64,000 nt of DNA from Apiotrichum sp. Y4204 (taxonomy: Eukaryota; Basidiomycota; Tremellomycetes; Trichosporonales; Trichosporonaceae), in assembly GCA_025531455.1 (NCBI GenBank), contig JAMYHL010000010.1, positions 496,001-560,000 on the forward strand, given 5' to 3'. The notes beneath the pieces are model-generated. The model did not search any database and had not been told where the DNA came from. It saw nothing but the letters and a program-made list of their open reading frames with translations. The translations under genes and the position numbers were made by a program. Shown piece after piece: positions 42,305 through 55,016 of the stretch (positions within the stretch are counted from its first letter, which is position 1; the number at the start of each line of letters is the position of its first letter).

Positions 42305-44014
42305 ATGGTCAACGCACTGCGAGGCGCGGCATGGGGCGCAGAGCAGCTCTGCGCTAATGCCGTACGACAACCCCTGCGCTTCGTAGGGCTACTGGGCTTC
42401 CTTGCAGTGACGGCGTACCTCGTACTAGTCCCGTCATCGAGCTGGCCGGGTCTACTACCTTCAGGGGATATGAGTGATCGGAGAAGCGTTCCAGGCTGGC
42501 CAACAGCTCGCCGGGTGCCACCGCTCATCGCCGCGCTGGACGCCAATCTCACCATCGCATGGCGTGAGCATACCGGCATGCCGCCCCCAGCCCCACTGTA
42601 CGCAGGACCAGACCTGACGCGGGCGCAGCGGGAACGGTACGCGCACCTGCGCACGACGCCTCAGCCTTCAAAAGGCAAGGGCGCCGCTCCCGACAAGTAC
42701 ATGCTCGTAGCCGCGTTCAAGGACGTCGCCGACCAGCTGCCGGATATGCTGCGCGCGATTGCGGTTGTGACCACGTTCCTCGGCGCCGAGCGGATTAGTG
42801 TCAGCATTGTCGAGGGCCCCAGCGCCGACGCCACGCCGCACGTCCTCCGTCACGTCCTCGTTCCCCTTCTGCATCATCTTGGTGTTCCGGACTCAGCGGT
42901 GCGAGTGCTTACGGATTTGCCGAAAATCGAGTGGGACCAAGTGAACCGGATTGAAGCGCTTGCGGAATTGAGGAATCACGCTCTTGAACCATTATGGAAC
43001 GGTTCCAGGACAGGAGGATCGACAGGACAGTTCAGCACGGTCGGGACCAACGTTGCGGCCGTTGTCTTCTTCAACGACGTATACCTCCACGCTGCCGATA
43101 TCCTCGAACTCCTCCATCAGCACATTGTATCCAGTCACGGGCTGGGTACAGGGATTACCGCCGCGTGGGACTGGATGGAGCGGCACCCGGCGTACTTTTA
43201 CGACGTGTGGGTCGCAAGAACCGTAAGTGGTCCCGATTGAGTATGGTGTTCCTGTCGCCATAAGGCAACGCCTTAACGTCTCTGCAAAGGATCACATTAC
43301 AGTAGTCACCAAAAGTCTTGACGGGTTCGTCGGTTCCCCCCTCCCCCCCTCCCCCCCTTTCCGCTCCCTTGCACCCGTTGTGCATGTATAGTGCACAACA
43401 GAGCGACATTAGAAGCGGCTCCACCCAGGTTGAGCGTTTGAACCTCTGTAACTGAGTGATACACTTAAATGGGAACGTTTCTTCACCCCATAACGGTCTC
43501 ATCGCGTAAAGTGTCAGATCTTCAACTGAGCACTCAGCCGTATGAACCGCAAAATTTGTGACCTCTGGTACATTAGCTCCGTTTGGGCTGACTTCAGATG
43601 GACGGCGAGCTCTTCTATCCGATTGACGCGGGCCTATGGACACCATCCGCGGAGCTTTTCCCCACGGCACCCACTGCCCGACGAGCCTATGACACTCTGT
43701 CGCCCTTTCAAGTATACAGCGCTTGGAACGGTATGGCCATCCTTAACCCTACCCCATTTACGCACCGTGGTGTTCGATTTCGGCGGGCCGCAGACGATGA
43801 ATGTGCGGCCAGCGAGTGTTCTTTACTGGCTTCTGATTTTTGGCGGGAGAAGTACGGACGGGTACAGGTCGTACCGTCGGTCCAGCTTGCGTATAGCCGT
43901 CGAACAGCGCATGAAAGCGCGCTCACGCTCCGCAAGGCCATGAAAAGATTGGGGTGGGCCGAAGGGGTTCCTCTCGCCCGATACGATAGACCAGTCTTGT
44001 TCAGTGGAAGGTGA
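42305..44014 (+). CDS. GT69 mannosyltransferase (CAP59/CMT1 family)
   Basis: Golgi type II glycosyltransferase related to cryptococcal alpha-1,3-mannosyltransferase CMT1 and capsule protein CAP59. Exons 42305-43222 and 43598-44014, 444 aa. Short N-terminal tail, one membrane anchor (~26-44, FVGLLGFLAVTAYLVLV), a stem, and the catalytic domain beginning KYMLVAAFKDVADQLP. Family blocks: RISVSIVEGPSADAT, EALAELRNHALEPL, VVFFNDVYL, AYFYDVWVART | MDGELFYPID (joined across the intron), PFQVYSAWNGM and CAASECSLLASDFW. The intron is 375 nt and holds a long C-tract. Likely role is mannosylation of wall or capsule glycans. Confidence 0.9.
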
Positions 44015-44430
44015 GACACGTTATCTGTCGTAGCTAACGTCTAGTCCACCCCAGCGTGTACGATGTCATCCGTGGCCGGAAACCAATGGGCTCGACGCGA
44101 ATGTTTGGCAGACAACAGAATGGGTCCCTCCGTTTTAATAGTAGTAAATAGACCCTCCTTAGCTGTGTCTACAACCCATATTAGGCAACACATCCCTTTG
44201 TCGTGTGGCAAGCGTTAAAGACGGGAGCACGCTCATCAGCTGAAATTGCTTTGAAGAGCTGAGGGTGTTGTCGGTGAGCCTGGGGGGTACACAGCTGTAA
44301 TGCAGCCCAAACGCGTCACGCGTGGTCTGTTTTCGCGCGTTGCTTCTTCCGTTTGATTCTGATTTTTTTGTGTGATCTTGTCAATCAACCCGTATTAGAA
44401 TCTCACACCTCGAGTCACAGTCCGAAAGCC
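44015..44430. other. Intergenic region, 0.42 kb
   Basis: Between the GT69 and dCMP deaminase genes on +. T-rich before 44390; no ORF supported. Confidence 0.4.
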
Positions 44431-45627
44431 ATGATCATCGCTCTTGTCGGGACGCCCTCGGCCGGGAAGCATACTGTGTTGGATTACCTTGTAGCCAAGC
44501 ACGGATTCGAGCGCGTCGTGGTTGCCGGTGAAAGTGATCCCGATGGGCTGGAGGGCAGCGTCGCCGCGCTCAGTGTGGACGTGAGTCATGCTCTCAACTC
44601 CCCACGCCCGCTTCCCGGCCCTCCTTCTCCGTGGTTAACACCAGCGCGCCCAGTTTCCGACAGCCGATGCGCTGCTCGACTACGCGACGCGCAACTGGCG
44701 CAGCAACTACGTGACGACCGCGCTGCGGACATGGGCCGACATCGAGCCGTTCCTCAAGCGCCCATTCTTCCTCCTCGTCGCGGTGGATGGGCCCCTGCGC
44801 GCGCGATACCTCCGTGAAAAGGCGCGGAGCGGATCGTGAGTGTTGTTCGATGGCGTCAGGTTCTCATCGCATCGCAGTTCTCTCACACTCGACGCGTTTG
44901 TCGACGCGCACGATGCTCTCCTCCACCCGCCATTCCCCACTCCAGCACCAGCATCCCCAGGCGTCACCGAGCCGCCGCGGCCACCGACGGACCTCGCGCG
45001 CGTGCTCGCTGCAGCACACGTCAGCGTCAACAACCGCTTCTCAACTGTGCCTGAGCTGCACGCACATCTCGATCGCCTAAACCTTCTGGATGAGGAGCGC
45101 CTGCGGCCCGGATGGGATCTGTACTTTATGGTGCGTCATCGGGGTTTGCTTTCTGACACCAGACTCTCGCAACCCTCGCGGCACACCGGTCGAACTGCAT
45201 GAAACGGCGAGTCGGCGCCGTCCTCGTCCGCTCAAAGCGTATCCTGTCGACCGGATATAACGGCACGCCGCGTGGGACGCGGAACTGCAACGAGGGTGGC
45301 TGTCCACGGTGCAACGGCCCGGCGAAGGGCGGAGAGTCGCGTGAGTGATGTACCGTATGAGTCTGACTGACCGCAGTATCAAACTGTCTGTGCCTGCACG
45401 CGGAGGAGAACGCGCTCCTCGAAGCAGGGCGCGACCGCATCGGTGCCGACTCGGTCATCTACTGCAACACGTGTCCGTGCTTGTTGTGCAGCGTCAAGAT
45501 TGTGCAATGCGGCGTCCGCGAGGTCGTGTACAACCAGAGCTATAGCATGGACACGGAGAGCGCAAAGGTCCTGCACGAAGGCGGCGTGCTGCTCCGCCAG
45601 CTCATCTTGCCAGACGAGGTGTTTTGA
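44431..45627 (+). CDS. DCD1: Deoxycytidylate (dCMP) deaminase
   Basis: Zinc enzyme converting dCMP to dUMP for thymidylate synthesis. Exons 44431-44580, 44645-44835, 44878-45130, 45163-45340, 45377-45627; 340 aa; introns 64, 42, 32, 36 nt. The N-terminal ~200 residues form a P-loop kinase-like domain (MIIALVGTPSAGKHTVLDYL), as in other fungal Dcd1 proteins. The C-terminal deaminase has NCMKRRVGAVLV, STGYNGTPRGTRNC, H265-A-E267 (zinc His and proton-shuttle Glu) and C290-P-C-x2-C295, where Cys292 and Cys295 are the zinc ligands. Ends QLILPDEVF. All key residues present. Confidence 0.93.
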
Positions 45628-46044
45628 GCTTAGCGGAGAGGGGACAGACAGGTGAGCGGGCAGATGAGCGTTTGGGCATGCACTTTTGGGATTCCTTGTC
45701 ATGTGGGGCGGACGGTATTCGTAGAATGGCCCACACGGATGACCACCTCTGACACTACACGCTAACAGGCCACATACATACCGGCTGATCTTTGGCTACA
45801 GGTGCTACATATTGTCATCAGTTCTCGCATGTCACATGCTATCGGGCTATCGTACGTTGTGTCGTGAGTGACGTTTGGTCGTTTACTGTTACTGTTTGTC
45901 GAATGATGGTGGGCTCGTACAACTCGGTCGTGACACTTGACACTTGACACGGTTGTGGACAGTCGTGATCAAACTGGCCTTTGGTGCTGACACTGATCGT
46001 AATATTCGTTGTCTATTCGTTTTCGGTAGGCGGGTTTCTCGGTC
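45628..46044. other. Convergent 3' intergenic region, 0.42 kb
   Basis: Between the 3' ends of the deaminase (+) and the unknown 607-aa gene (-). It includes a short duplication GACACTTGACACTTGACAC near 45931-45949. Confidence 0.4.
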
Positions 46045-47939
46045 TCAACTGACCATAATCTCCTGGGAACCCATGCTGTCATCCCTAACGTTCCCCGGGC
46101 GCGGGAGGTCCCATCTACTCTCGTGTGCGAGAGTCGCCGTCGCCGAGCGGGAAGTGTATTGCGAGTCAGGGCGGTTGTCGAACTCGGGCATCATATCCGG
46201 ACTTGGGGAACGCGTGCTTGGTGACGGCATCCGGCAGCTTTCATTGGGGAGGGCATCAAATGACGGGCTGTGGGAAAAGTGGTCCGTCACGTTTACATGG
46301 GCGAGGTCGGTGCTCCTGTTGTGGGTGAAATCGCAACACCCATCGTGGGTAACAAGCGGTGTCAAAGTCCGCGTATCGTTGGTTTCCAAATCGGCGGCCG
46401 AGCGCCCAGGCTCGCAGCCATATCTCTCCCGGAAGCGCTCGTGCCATGACCCTTGGCGGACTGCGAGGCACTGCTGAAAGCAGTCCATCAAGAGATGGAG
46501 GTAGCGGGTATCGCGGTTCTCGACGGGGAAGAGTGTGCTGCCCTTGGCGAGCATGTCGCGGAAGGTCTTGATCGCAGTCTTGCTCGTGCGCCTGAGAGTC
46601 AGCATTGATATTGGGCAGCACGCACCGTTTCGTCGGGCGCCGGCGGTAGGTGCGGTGGAACTCGCCCCACTTGCGGGTTGGCACCATGGCAACAGTAAGC
46701 GCGTCCTCGACGAAGGCGTACGCGTCGCTCATGACTTTTGAAATCTCTTTGCATGGGTCCCCACACGGCCGGTAGTGCCACATTGAGAACCAGACATCGT
46801 TCATTTGGAAGCAGTTGCTGAGGATATGTGTGAGCTGGAACGCCCATACGAAAGGGAAGCCGTCGGGCACCGGCGGCGGCGAAATACCGCTGACCCCGTG
46901 GAGATTCGGAAACAGGTCGTACGCGTCCCAGTTCTGAGGGCATGTGCCCTCCTTTTCGTGCTGTTCGAGAAACGCGAGGAAGTCGGCGAAATATTCTTAG
47001 TGTGTGAGCTTTGTTTTCCACAGGTTACTCACCAGCAGCGGAGAGGACGGGGAGCCACTCGTCCAGCAGGCGTGCGTACAGGTCGCTCGCCTCGTTCTCG
47101 ACGTGCTCTCGGCACTCATCGGCGTCCATCGCGGCCCACAGCGGATGCAGCAGGGATCCCGGCGGGGCGGTCTCGGCAAACTCGCGCCACTTATCCATAG
47201 CGCACACGAGGTCGAGAATCGCGTAGTAGAGTTGTTCCTCCATTGTCACAAGCGTCTCGAACGCTGCGACGAGCTCGGCGCGCGTCGTGACGTGTTCCGA
47301 GGAGGCGAAGTGGGAGTTGTCGCTGAGGTGCACGCTATCGGAGCGGCGTGGCGTCCGATCTGTGGCATTCGACGACAGTGATAGCCGGTCGGAGCTCACG
47401 GAGCCCCGGCCAGAACTGCGGTCGTCATCCTCCGAGGGAATGTCGGACAATCTCGAGGACAGGGTAAATGGGATGGAGAAGCGCCGCGAGCTCCGGACGT
47501 CGGACTCGTTCTCCAGGCGGTGCGAGCCCTGCAGACTGGAAGCGTCGCTGGGTGGCCGGCTGCCAAAGTCCCACGACCCAATGTCTGTGGCGGTGCCCTC
47601 GCTCAGCGCACTGTACATCCCCCAACTTGGTCCGCGGCGGTGTCCCGGGGTGTATTCCGCCGCCGGTCCTCCCTCCTCTTCTTGGTCCTCTACCTCATTC
47701 CCACTCTCCCACTCCGGGCCCCATTCGAGACGGCGGTTGACCCACGAGAATTCGGTGAAGAACAGCCGCGTCGCGCCCCACCGGCGGTCGGTGTAGAACT
47801 GCACGTGTCCGCCGTCAAACTGGGCCGGCGGTGTCGAGAACCACTTGGTCGACGCGGAAGGGTCGCGCGCAGTCGCGAAACCGTAGTGCCCCATCCAGTC
47901 GGGGTGCGCGTCCCACTTCTTGGTCACCCCGCGCGGCAT
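46045..47939 (-). CDS. Uncharacterised fungal protein, 607 aa
   Basis: Exons 47939-47033, 46995-46626, 46591-46045; introns 37 and 34 nt. I do not recognise the family. The N-terminal ~75 residues look globular and Trp/Phe-rich (KKWDAHPDWMGHYGFATA, FTEFSWVNRRLEWGPEW). Residues ~80-215 are acidic and Ser-rich, likely disordered. A second globular, mostly helical part follows (VTMEEQLYYAILDLVCAMD, FADFLAFLEQHEKEG, FQLTHILSNCFQMND, SDAYAFVEDALTVAMVP, TAIKTFRDMLAKGS, HLLMDCFQQCLAV), then a ~120-residue disordered Ser/Asp/Thr tail. No signal peptide or membrane segment. A scaffold or regulatory role would be a guess. Confidence 0.8.
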
Positions 47940-48449
47940 GGCGCAGGGCGTGGATGGGCGTGTGGTGGATTGTGGTAAGAGTGATGAAAAGAGAGAATGA
48001 GAGCGAGAATGAGGATGAGAATGGTGGTGATCGAGGGATGTGCTACTGCTCAGAAGGATGCTCGTTAGCGGCCTTTGCGTGATTGATCATTGATGAGGGC
48101 GTCAGGGTGGCAAATGTTTGTCCGTCGCGAATGTCGCATTCCGCACCGGACAGCCTCCACCTTCGCGCCAAGCACCAACACTGCAACCCTTGTGTCCGCA
48201 TGCGCGTACATGTGCATCGGTGTGTATATGTAGGGCCATCTGGCAAGTCGCGCAAGTGTGCCCATGAAGAATGATGGCGATGCCTGATGGGATTCTGCAA
48301 ACAAGCGCTCCGTGCGCCGCAAGCACAACATAAATACCAGAATGAGAAAGCTAGGTGAAAAAGAAATCAGACGCGCCACCAACTCACAAACACCAACACC
48401 CAATGCACCCCATGCATGCGGCCCACTCTCTGAGTACATAGATACTCTC
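47940..48449. other. Intergenic region, 0.5 kb
   Basis: Upstream of the 607-aa gene and 3' of DHX35. The part at 47985-48030 is purine-rich on + (GAGAATGAGAGCGAGAATGAGG), i.e. a CT leader on -. No ORF supported. Confidence 0.4.
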
Positions 48450-51065
<2,616 letters not shown>

Positions 51066-51483
51066 TGGGATGGGTATGGACGGGTTGGCGAGAAGTGTTT
51101 GGAAAGGAGAGTGGAGGCGTGTATGGAGAGTGGAGGAGGTGGAGGACGTCCGAGATCCAGGATCGTAGGATCAACTGTAGGTACAGAAATCACGTGATGG
51201 GCAGACCACAACCACCGAGGATCCGGATATACGGAGCTTCATGACAATGCGAACCCCGCAATCGCTCCGTTCGATTCGCGCGATCGCGCACTGCTGGCGA
51301 GTATTGCTTCCCTATTCAGAATATTTATGTCCCTCCTTATGCATTATGGGCGCGCATGTTTGTACCGGAAGTGGCACTTGTCAGGAGAAGGAGACTTTTC
51401 AATGTACAAAAGAATCAAGGCCAAAGATCTAGATCCGGAGATCCGCGATCAAACAATCACCGATGCCGATCTCCAAACTAAAA

Positions 51484-51700
51484 GTCCGAAGATTATCCGT
51501 GTCATGTCAGACGGTCAGACGTCCTTGTGTGCACTACGGTTAAGGTGCCGAGTTGCACCATAACCAATGCGCTGTAAAGCTGGGTTCGATTCCCGCAGAA
51601 TCCCTGGTCACTTGTGTGTAAACGCCACCGCCTGCCCCCACCCTGCCTTGCAGAGGGCTTGCTTCATGGTCACAAGCTGATCCGGGCTCCAAAGCGCGGC
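51484..51700 (+). mobile_element. SINE-like element, copy 1
   Basis: Shares with copy 2 an upstream block (TCCGAAGATTATCCG), the core GTTAAGGTGCCGAGTT, a perfect tRNA-type B box GGTTCGATTCC at about 51584, CACTTGTGT and a downstream block CTGATCCGG ... CCAAAGCGC. The GTGCCGAGTTG before the B box resembles an A box (about 9 of 11 consensus positions) at tRNA-like spacing. Boundaries are approximate. No full tRNA cloverleaf can be folded. Confidence 0.5.
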
Positions 51701-51728
51701 ACTGCTTTTTGTGCGATGCCTTCACGAT

Positions 51729-51830
51729 AATATGATAGCTGCATATGATATATGATAGATATATAGATACAGTAGAGAGATATATAGAGATATAGAGGTA
51801 CAGAGGTGAATACATCGAATACACAAGTGC
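51729..51830. repeat. AT-rich simple-sequence tract
   Basis: Imperfect repeats of ATATGATAG and GATATATAGA with little GC, just after SINE-like copy 1. Confidence 0.6.
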
Positions 51831-51962
51831 ATGCATGTAGATAGTAGTGTACTCGGTACTAGGTACTCGGTCTGGCCTGTCTTGCCTGTCCGCGCGGAGC
51901 GCGGCGACCAGGTTTCAACATGTGAACGAACGCCAATGGCCGATCATCTGGTATGCAGACAA

Positions 51963-52180
51963 CTCCGAAGTTTATCCGCGCGGTCTGATGTAATATTCAG
52001 CTGCCTTCACATCGGGCACTGTCGTTAAGGTGCCGAGTTACACCCTAACCGCTGCGAAATATGCTGGGTTCGAATCCCGCAAGTCACTTGTGTTTAAATC
52101 TGGAGAGCAACATGCCGAAAGGTGGATGTTTATATGCAGCACACATGCTGATCCGGATCCTGTATCCAAAGCGCCGCAAT
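51963..52180 (+). mobile_element. SINE-like element, copy 2
   Basis: Same order of blocks as copy 1: TCCGAAGTTTATCCG, GTTAAGGTGCCGAGTTACACC, B box GGTTCGAATCC at about 52069, AAGTCACTTGTGT, then CTGATCCGG and CCAAAGCGCCGC followed by a T-run (52182-52187). A third partial start (TCCGAAGATTATCCG) lies near 52300. Confidence 0.5.
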
Positions 52181-52785
52181 TTTTTGATTCTTTTACCTCG
52201 ACTCCGTCTGTACTCTGTACTCTGTGCGCACCTGTACTATCCCTGGGAGGGTCGAGGCTCATTGTCGCCAAAATCATGTCCTATTTCCCGGTTCACTTGT
52301 CCGAAGATTATCCGTCCAGAGTCTCATTGGCTGATGTCATTCTGGCCGAAGATAAGCCCCACCGCGATCGGGAAATACAGAGCACCTGAATTGAAGAGCA
52401 GAAATAGAAATTGCCACTTGGCCGGATCACGCGCCGCTGTCCATTCTCAATTCTCGAATGTTTTTCTCATAAAGCGACTCCACTAGACCCGCCGCGCACC
52501 GGGTAGTGTTCCCGAAGGTGGGCAGAAGCATCGTGCTAGATGAGATGAGCCAAGTTGATTGGACGACCAGTGAGCTGTGGAGCGTGGTGGAGGCGCAGAA
52601 CATGTCTCATTCACTGGTCGCGATAAGCCCAGCCACCTCCCGAGTGGGCGATAAGCTCCAGGTACAGCGTTGGATGTCGAGTGCTCTGACGAAGGGCTCC
52701 TACATCTGCGCGGCTGGGAACTTTACATTCCACAAACTGCGAACTCTGATTTCACTGTTTACTCCATCACCTTTGCCATCCATCC

Positions 52786-54549
52786 ATGACCTTGCGCAGC
52801 CTGCAGCGTCTTTGGGCCGCGGCACCGCGCCCCACGCTCCTCGGGCGCGCGGTCCTCCTCGTCCTCGGATGTCTTCTCTTCAATGCGGCGTGCTGGATCG
52901 CGGCGGGCATCTGCCTCTCGCAGGCAAACGGCCTCCTCGGACTTGCCCTGCTAGCCTGGGTGAGTGGCATGTGGATGCAGACGTGCCCCGATCGCTGTGG
53001 CTGACTGCAGACCCTCGGTCTTCGGCACGGTCTCGACGCAGACCACATTAGCGCAATCGACAACGCGACACGGCAAATGGTGTCGCTCGGTCGCCTGCCG
53101 TTGACCTGCGGCCTCTTCTTCTCCCTGGGACACAGCACGATCGTCATTGTCGTCAACATTGCGATCGCAGTCAGCGTCGACGTGTACGACAAGCTCGGCA
53201 CAGTAGGCAGCGTGGGCGGCATTGTTGGCGCGAGCGTGAGCTCGTCGTTTCTCTTCCTCGTGGCGTGCATCAACACCTTCTTCCTCATCGATGCGCTCCG
53301 TGATCGCCGCGAGGCGAAGCGCCGAGAAGCCGCCGGTCTCCCCCCACAAGAACCGCGGATTTCCGGCGGCGGGTGCCTCGTCCGCATCATCGCACCCGTC
53401 CTCCGCGCCGTGGACACGCCGTGGAAGCTCTACCCGGTCGGCATCCTCTTCGGCTTTGTGAGTCTTAACGCGCAAGGAAGATGCTCACACCCAGGGCTTC
53501 GACACGGCATCCTCCATCGCCCTCCTCGCCATCTCCGCCATCGCCGCACGCGGCCCGCACGGCGAGGAGATCGCACACGGCAAGATCGTGATTCTCCCGG
53601 TACCTGCGCTGATTTGCCTTTTGCTGACGGTAGTTCCTCTTCACGGCTGGCATGTCGTTTGTCGACTCGCTCGACAGCATCCTCATGCTGTACGCGTATG
53701 CGCAGCCCGAGCTGCGGACGCGCGGGCGGTGGCTCCTCTTCTCGCGGGAGAAGGAGGAGCCGTTACTCCACGGCGATGCTCGAGCGGAATCCGACGCGGA
53801 AGCTGCGGACGTCGAGGCTGCCCAGGTGGTGGTGATCGAGGCTGGGCCGAGTACCCCCTACGAGGAGGGTACCAATATCTCGAAAGACATTACAAAGGAC
53901 ACAGTCCAGGACATCGAGGACAACACGGGGGACTTCCCGCCCACAGACACGAAGCGCGATGACCGCACGCAGCGCATGCTCGCAGCCAAGACGGCGACAA
54001 TGTCCGACTTGAGCATCTCGCTCACACTCCTCTCGATCCTTGTTGCCCTCGCGTAAGCCCCTTTGATTATGCCTTCTGACAGCAGAATCTCGCTCATCCA
54101 GATCATGGGTCTCATCGGGGAGAACTGCGCGCGCTGTGCCGAGGCCGCCGAGTCGGACCCGGGACTCGCCGGACGGTGGTGGCGCGCGTGGGCCAAGGTG
54201 AGTACCGGGCTAAAGCACGCCAATGAGGAAGACATGCTCCTCATCACTCGGCACTGATGAGGCGCCCTCTGGGAGTCCACCAGGAAAGACAAAGAAAGCG
54301 ACTCGCTCCCGGCGAGAAGTGCTTCACTCCTAAGCTTCTGCGCTTCTGCGCTCCCCATCTTGATTCTCCCCGTTTCTCGCGCCCCACCACAGACTCTGAC
54401 AGCAGGCAAACGACGCAAGCGGCTATGTCGGCGCGGCGATCGTCGGCTGCTTCGTCGCCATCCTTCTGGGCTACCATCTCGGGCGGTGGATGTGGCGCCG
54501 CCAGCGGGCGCGACAGGCGGAGGGTGGTGCAGGGCCGGTGCATGTCTGA
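52786..54549 (+). CDS. High-affinity nickel/cobalt transporter (NiCoT family)
   Basis: Plasma-membrane Ni2+/Co2+ uptake protein, likely supplying nickel for urease. Exons 52786-52959, 53011-53457, 53495-53599, 53634-54052, 54086-54197, 54406-54549; 466 aa. The signature is visible as RHGLDADHISAIDN (H64-x4-D69-H70), LGHSTIVIVVN, LFGFGFDTASSIALL and GMSFVDSLDSILMLYAY. About eight hydrophobic helices; a ~100-residue acidic cytosolic loop (EEPLLHGDARAESDAEA onward) splits the set and is long for the family. Introns are 33-51 nt except the last (208 nt). Ends with a basic tail (RWMWRRQRARQ). Confidence 0.92.
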
Positions 54550-55016
54550 TGTTTTTATATAATGATTGATGCGCTATTCTGGATAAGCAGCGGGACGCTG
54601 AGCCCCATTAACGTCTCTTGGAATACTTCCTCTGCACTGACTTCCAGGCGCTAGTCAGAACATGTCCGAGTCCGTGCAGTGGAATCGACTTTATGTCGGA
54701 TACGAACGCCCGTCTCGAGGACGAGGGTGACAGTCTCCTGGACAGAAAAGACAGCCCTCAAGATACTGTTCGGTGTTTGGACCTCGGTGTTTGGACCTGA
54801 CCGACAACATAAACGGACGATGTGGAAGGATGGGGTGGAAGGATGGGGTGGAAGGATGGGGTGGAAGGATGGGATACAGCACTGCAGATATCAGGTGCGC
54901 ATGGCGCACGGACTGCAATTGAACATTGTCATGTATCTGCATATGTATTTCGGTTTCACTAATCTTGCTCGTGGCACAGTATTCACAGCCCCGGGGAGAG
55001 GCAACACCTCTACTCT
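54550..55016. other. Convergent 3' intergenic region, 0.47 kb
   Basis: Between the stops of the NiCoT (+) and Het-C (-) genes; contains a 13-bp minisatellite. No ORF supported. Confidence 0.5.
54823..54874. repeat. 13-bp minisatellite, four copies
   Basis: Unit TGGAAGGATGGGG repeated four times head to tail; the last copy ends A instead of G. Confidence 0.9.

Larger units (their letters stand above)
51066..52785. other. Intergenic region with repeated elements, 1.7 kb
   Basis: Between DHX35 (-) and the NiCoT gene (+). It contains two SINE-like elements, a partial third, and an AT-rich simple-sequence stretch. No coding sequence supported. Confidence 0.55.

Noticed and set aside
51530..51615. 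tRNA gene at SINE-like copy 1 (and copy 2 at 52020-52090)
   Set aside because: The T-arm/B box is good, but the flanking strands do not pair into an acceptor stem and the D-arm invariants are missing; repeat copies with shared flanks fit a SINE-like element better.
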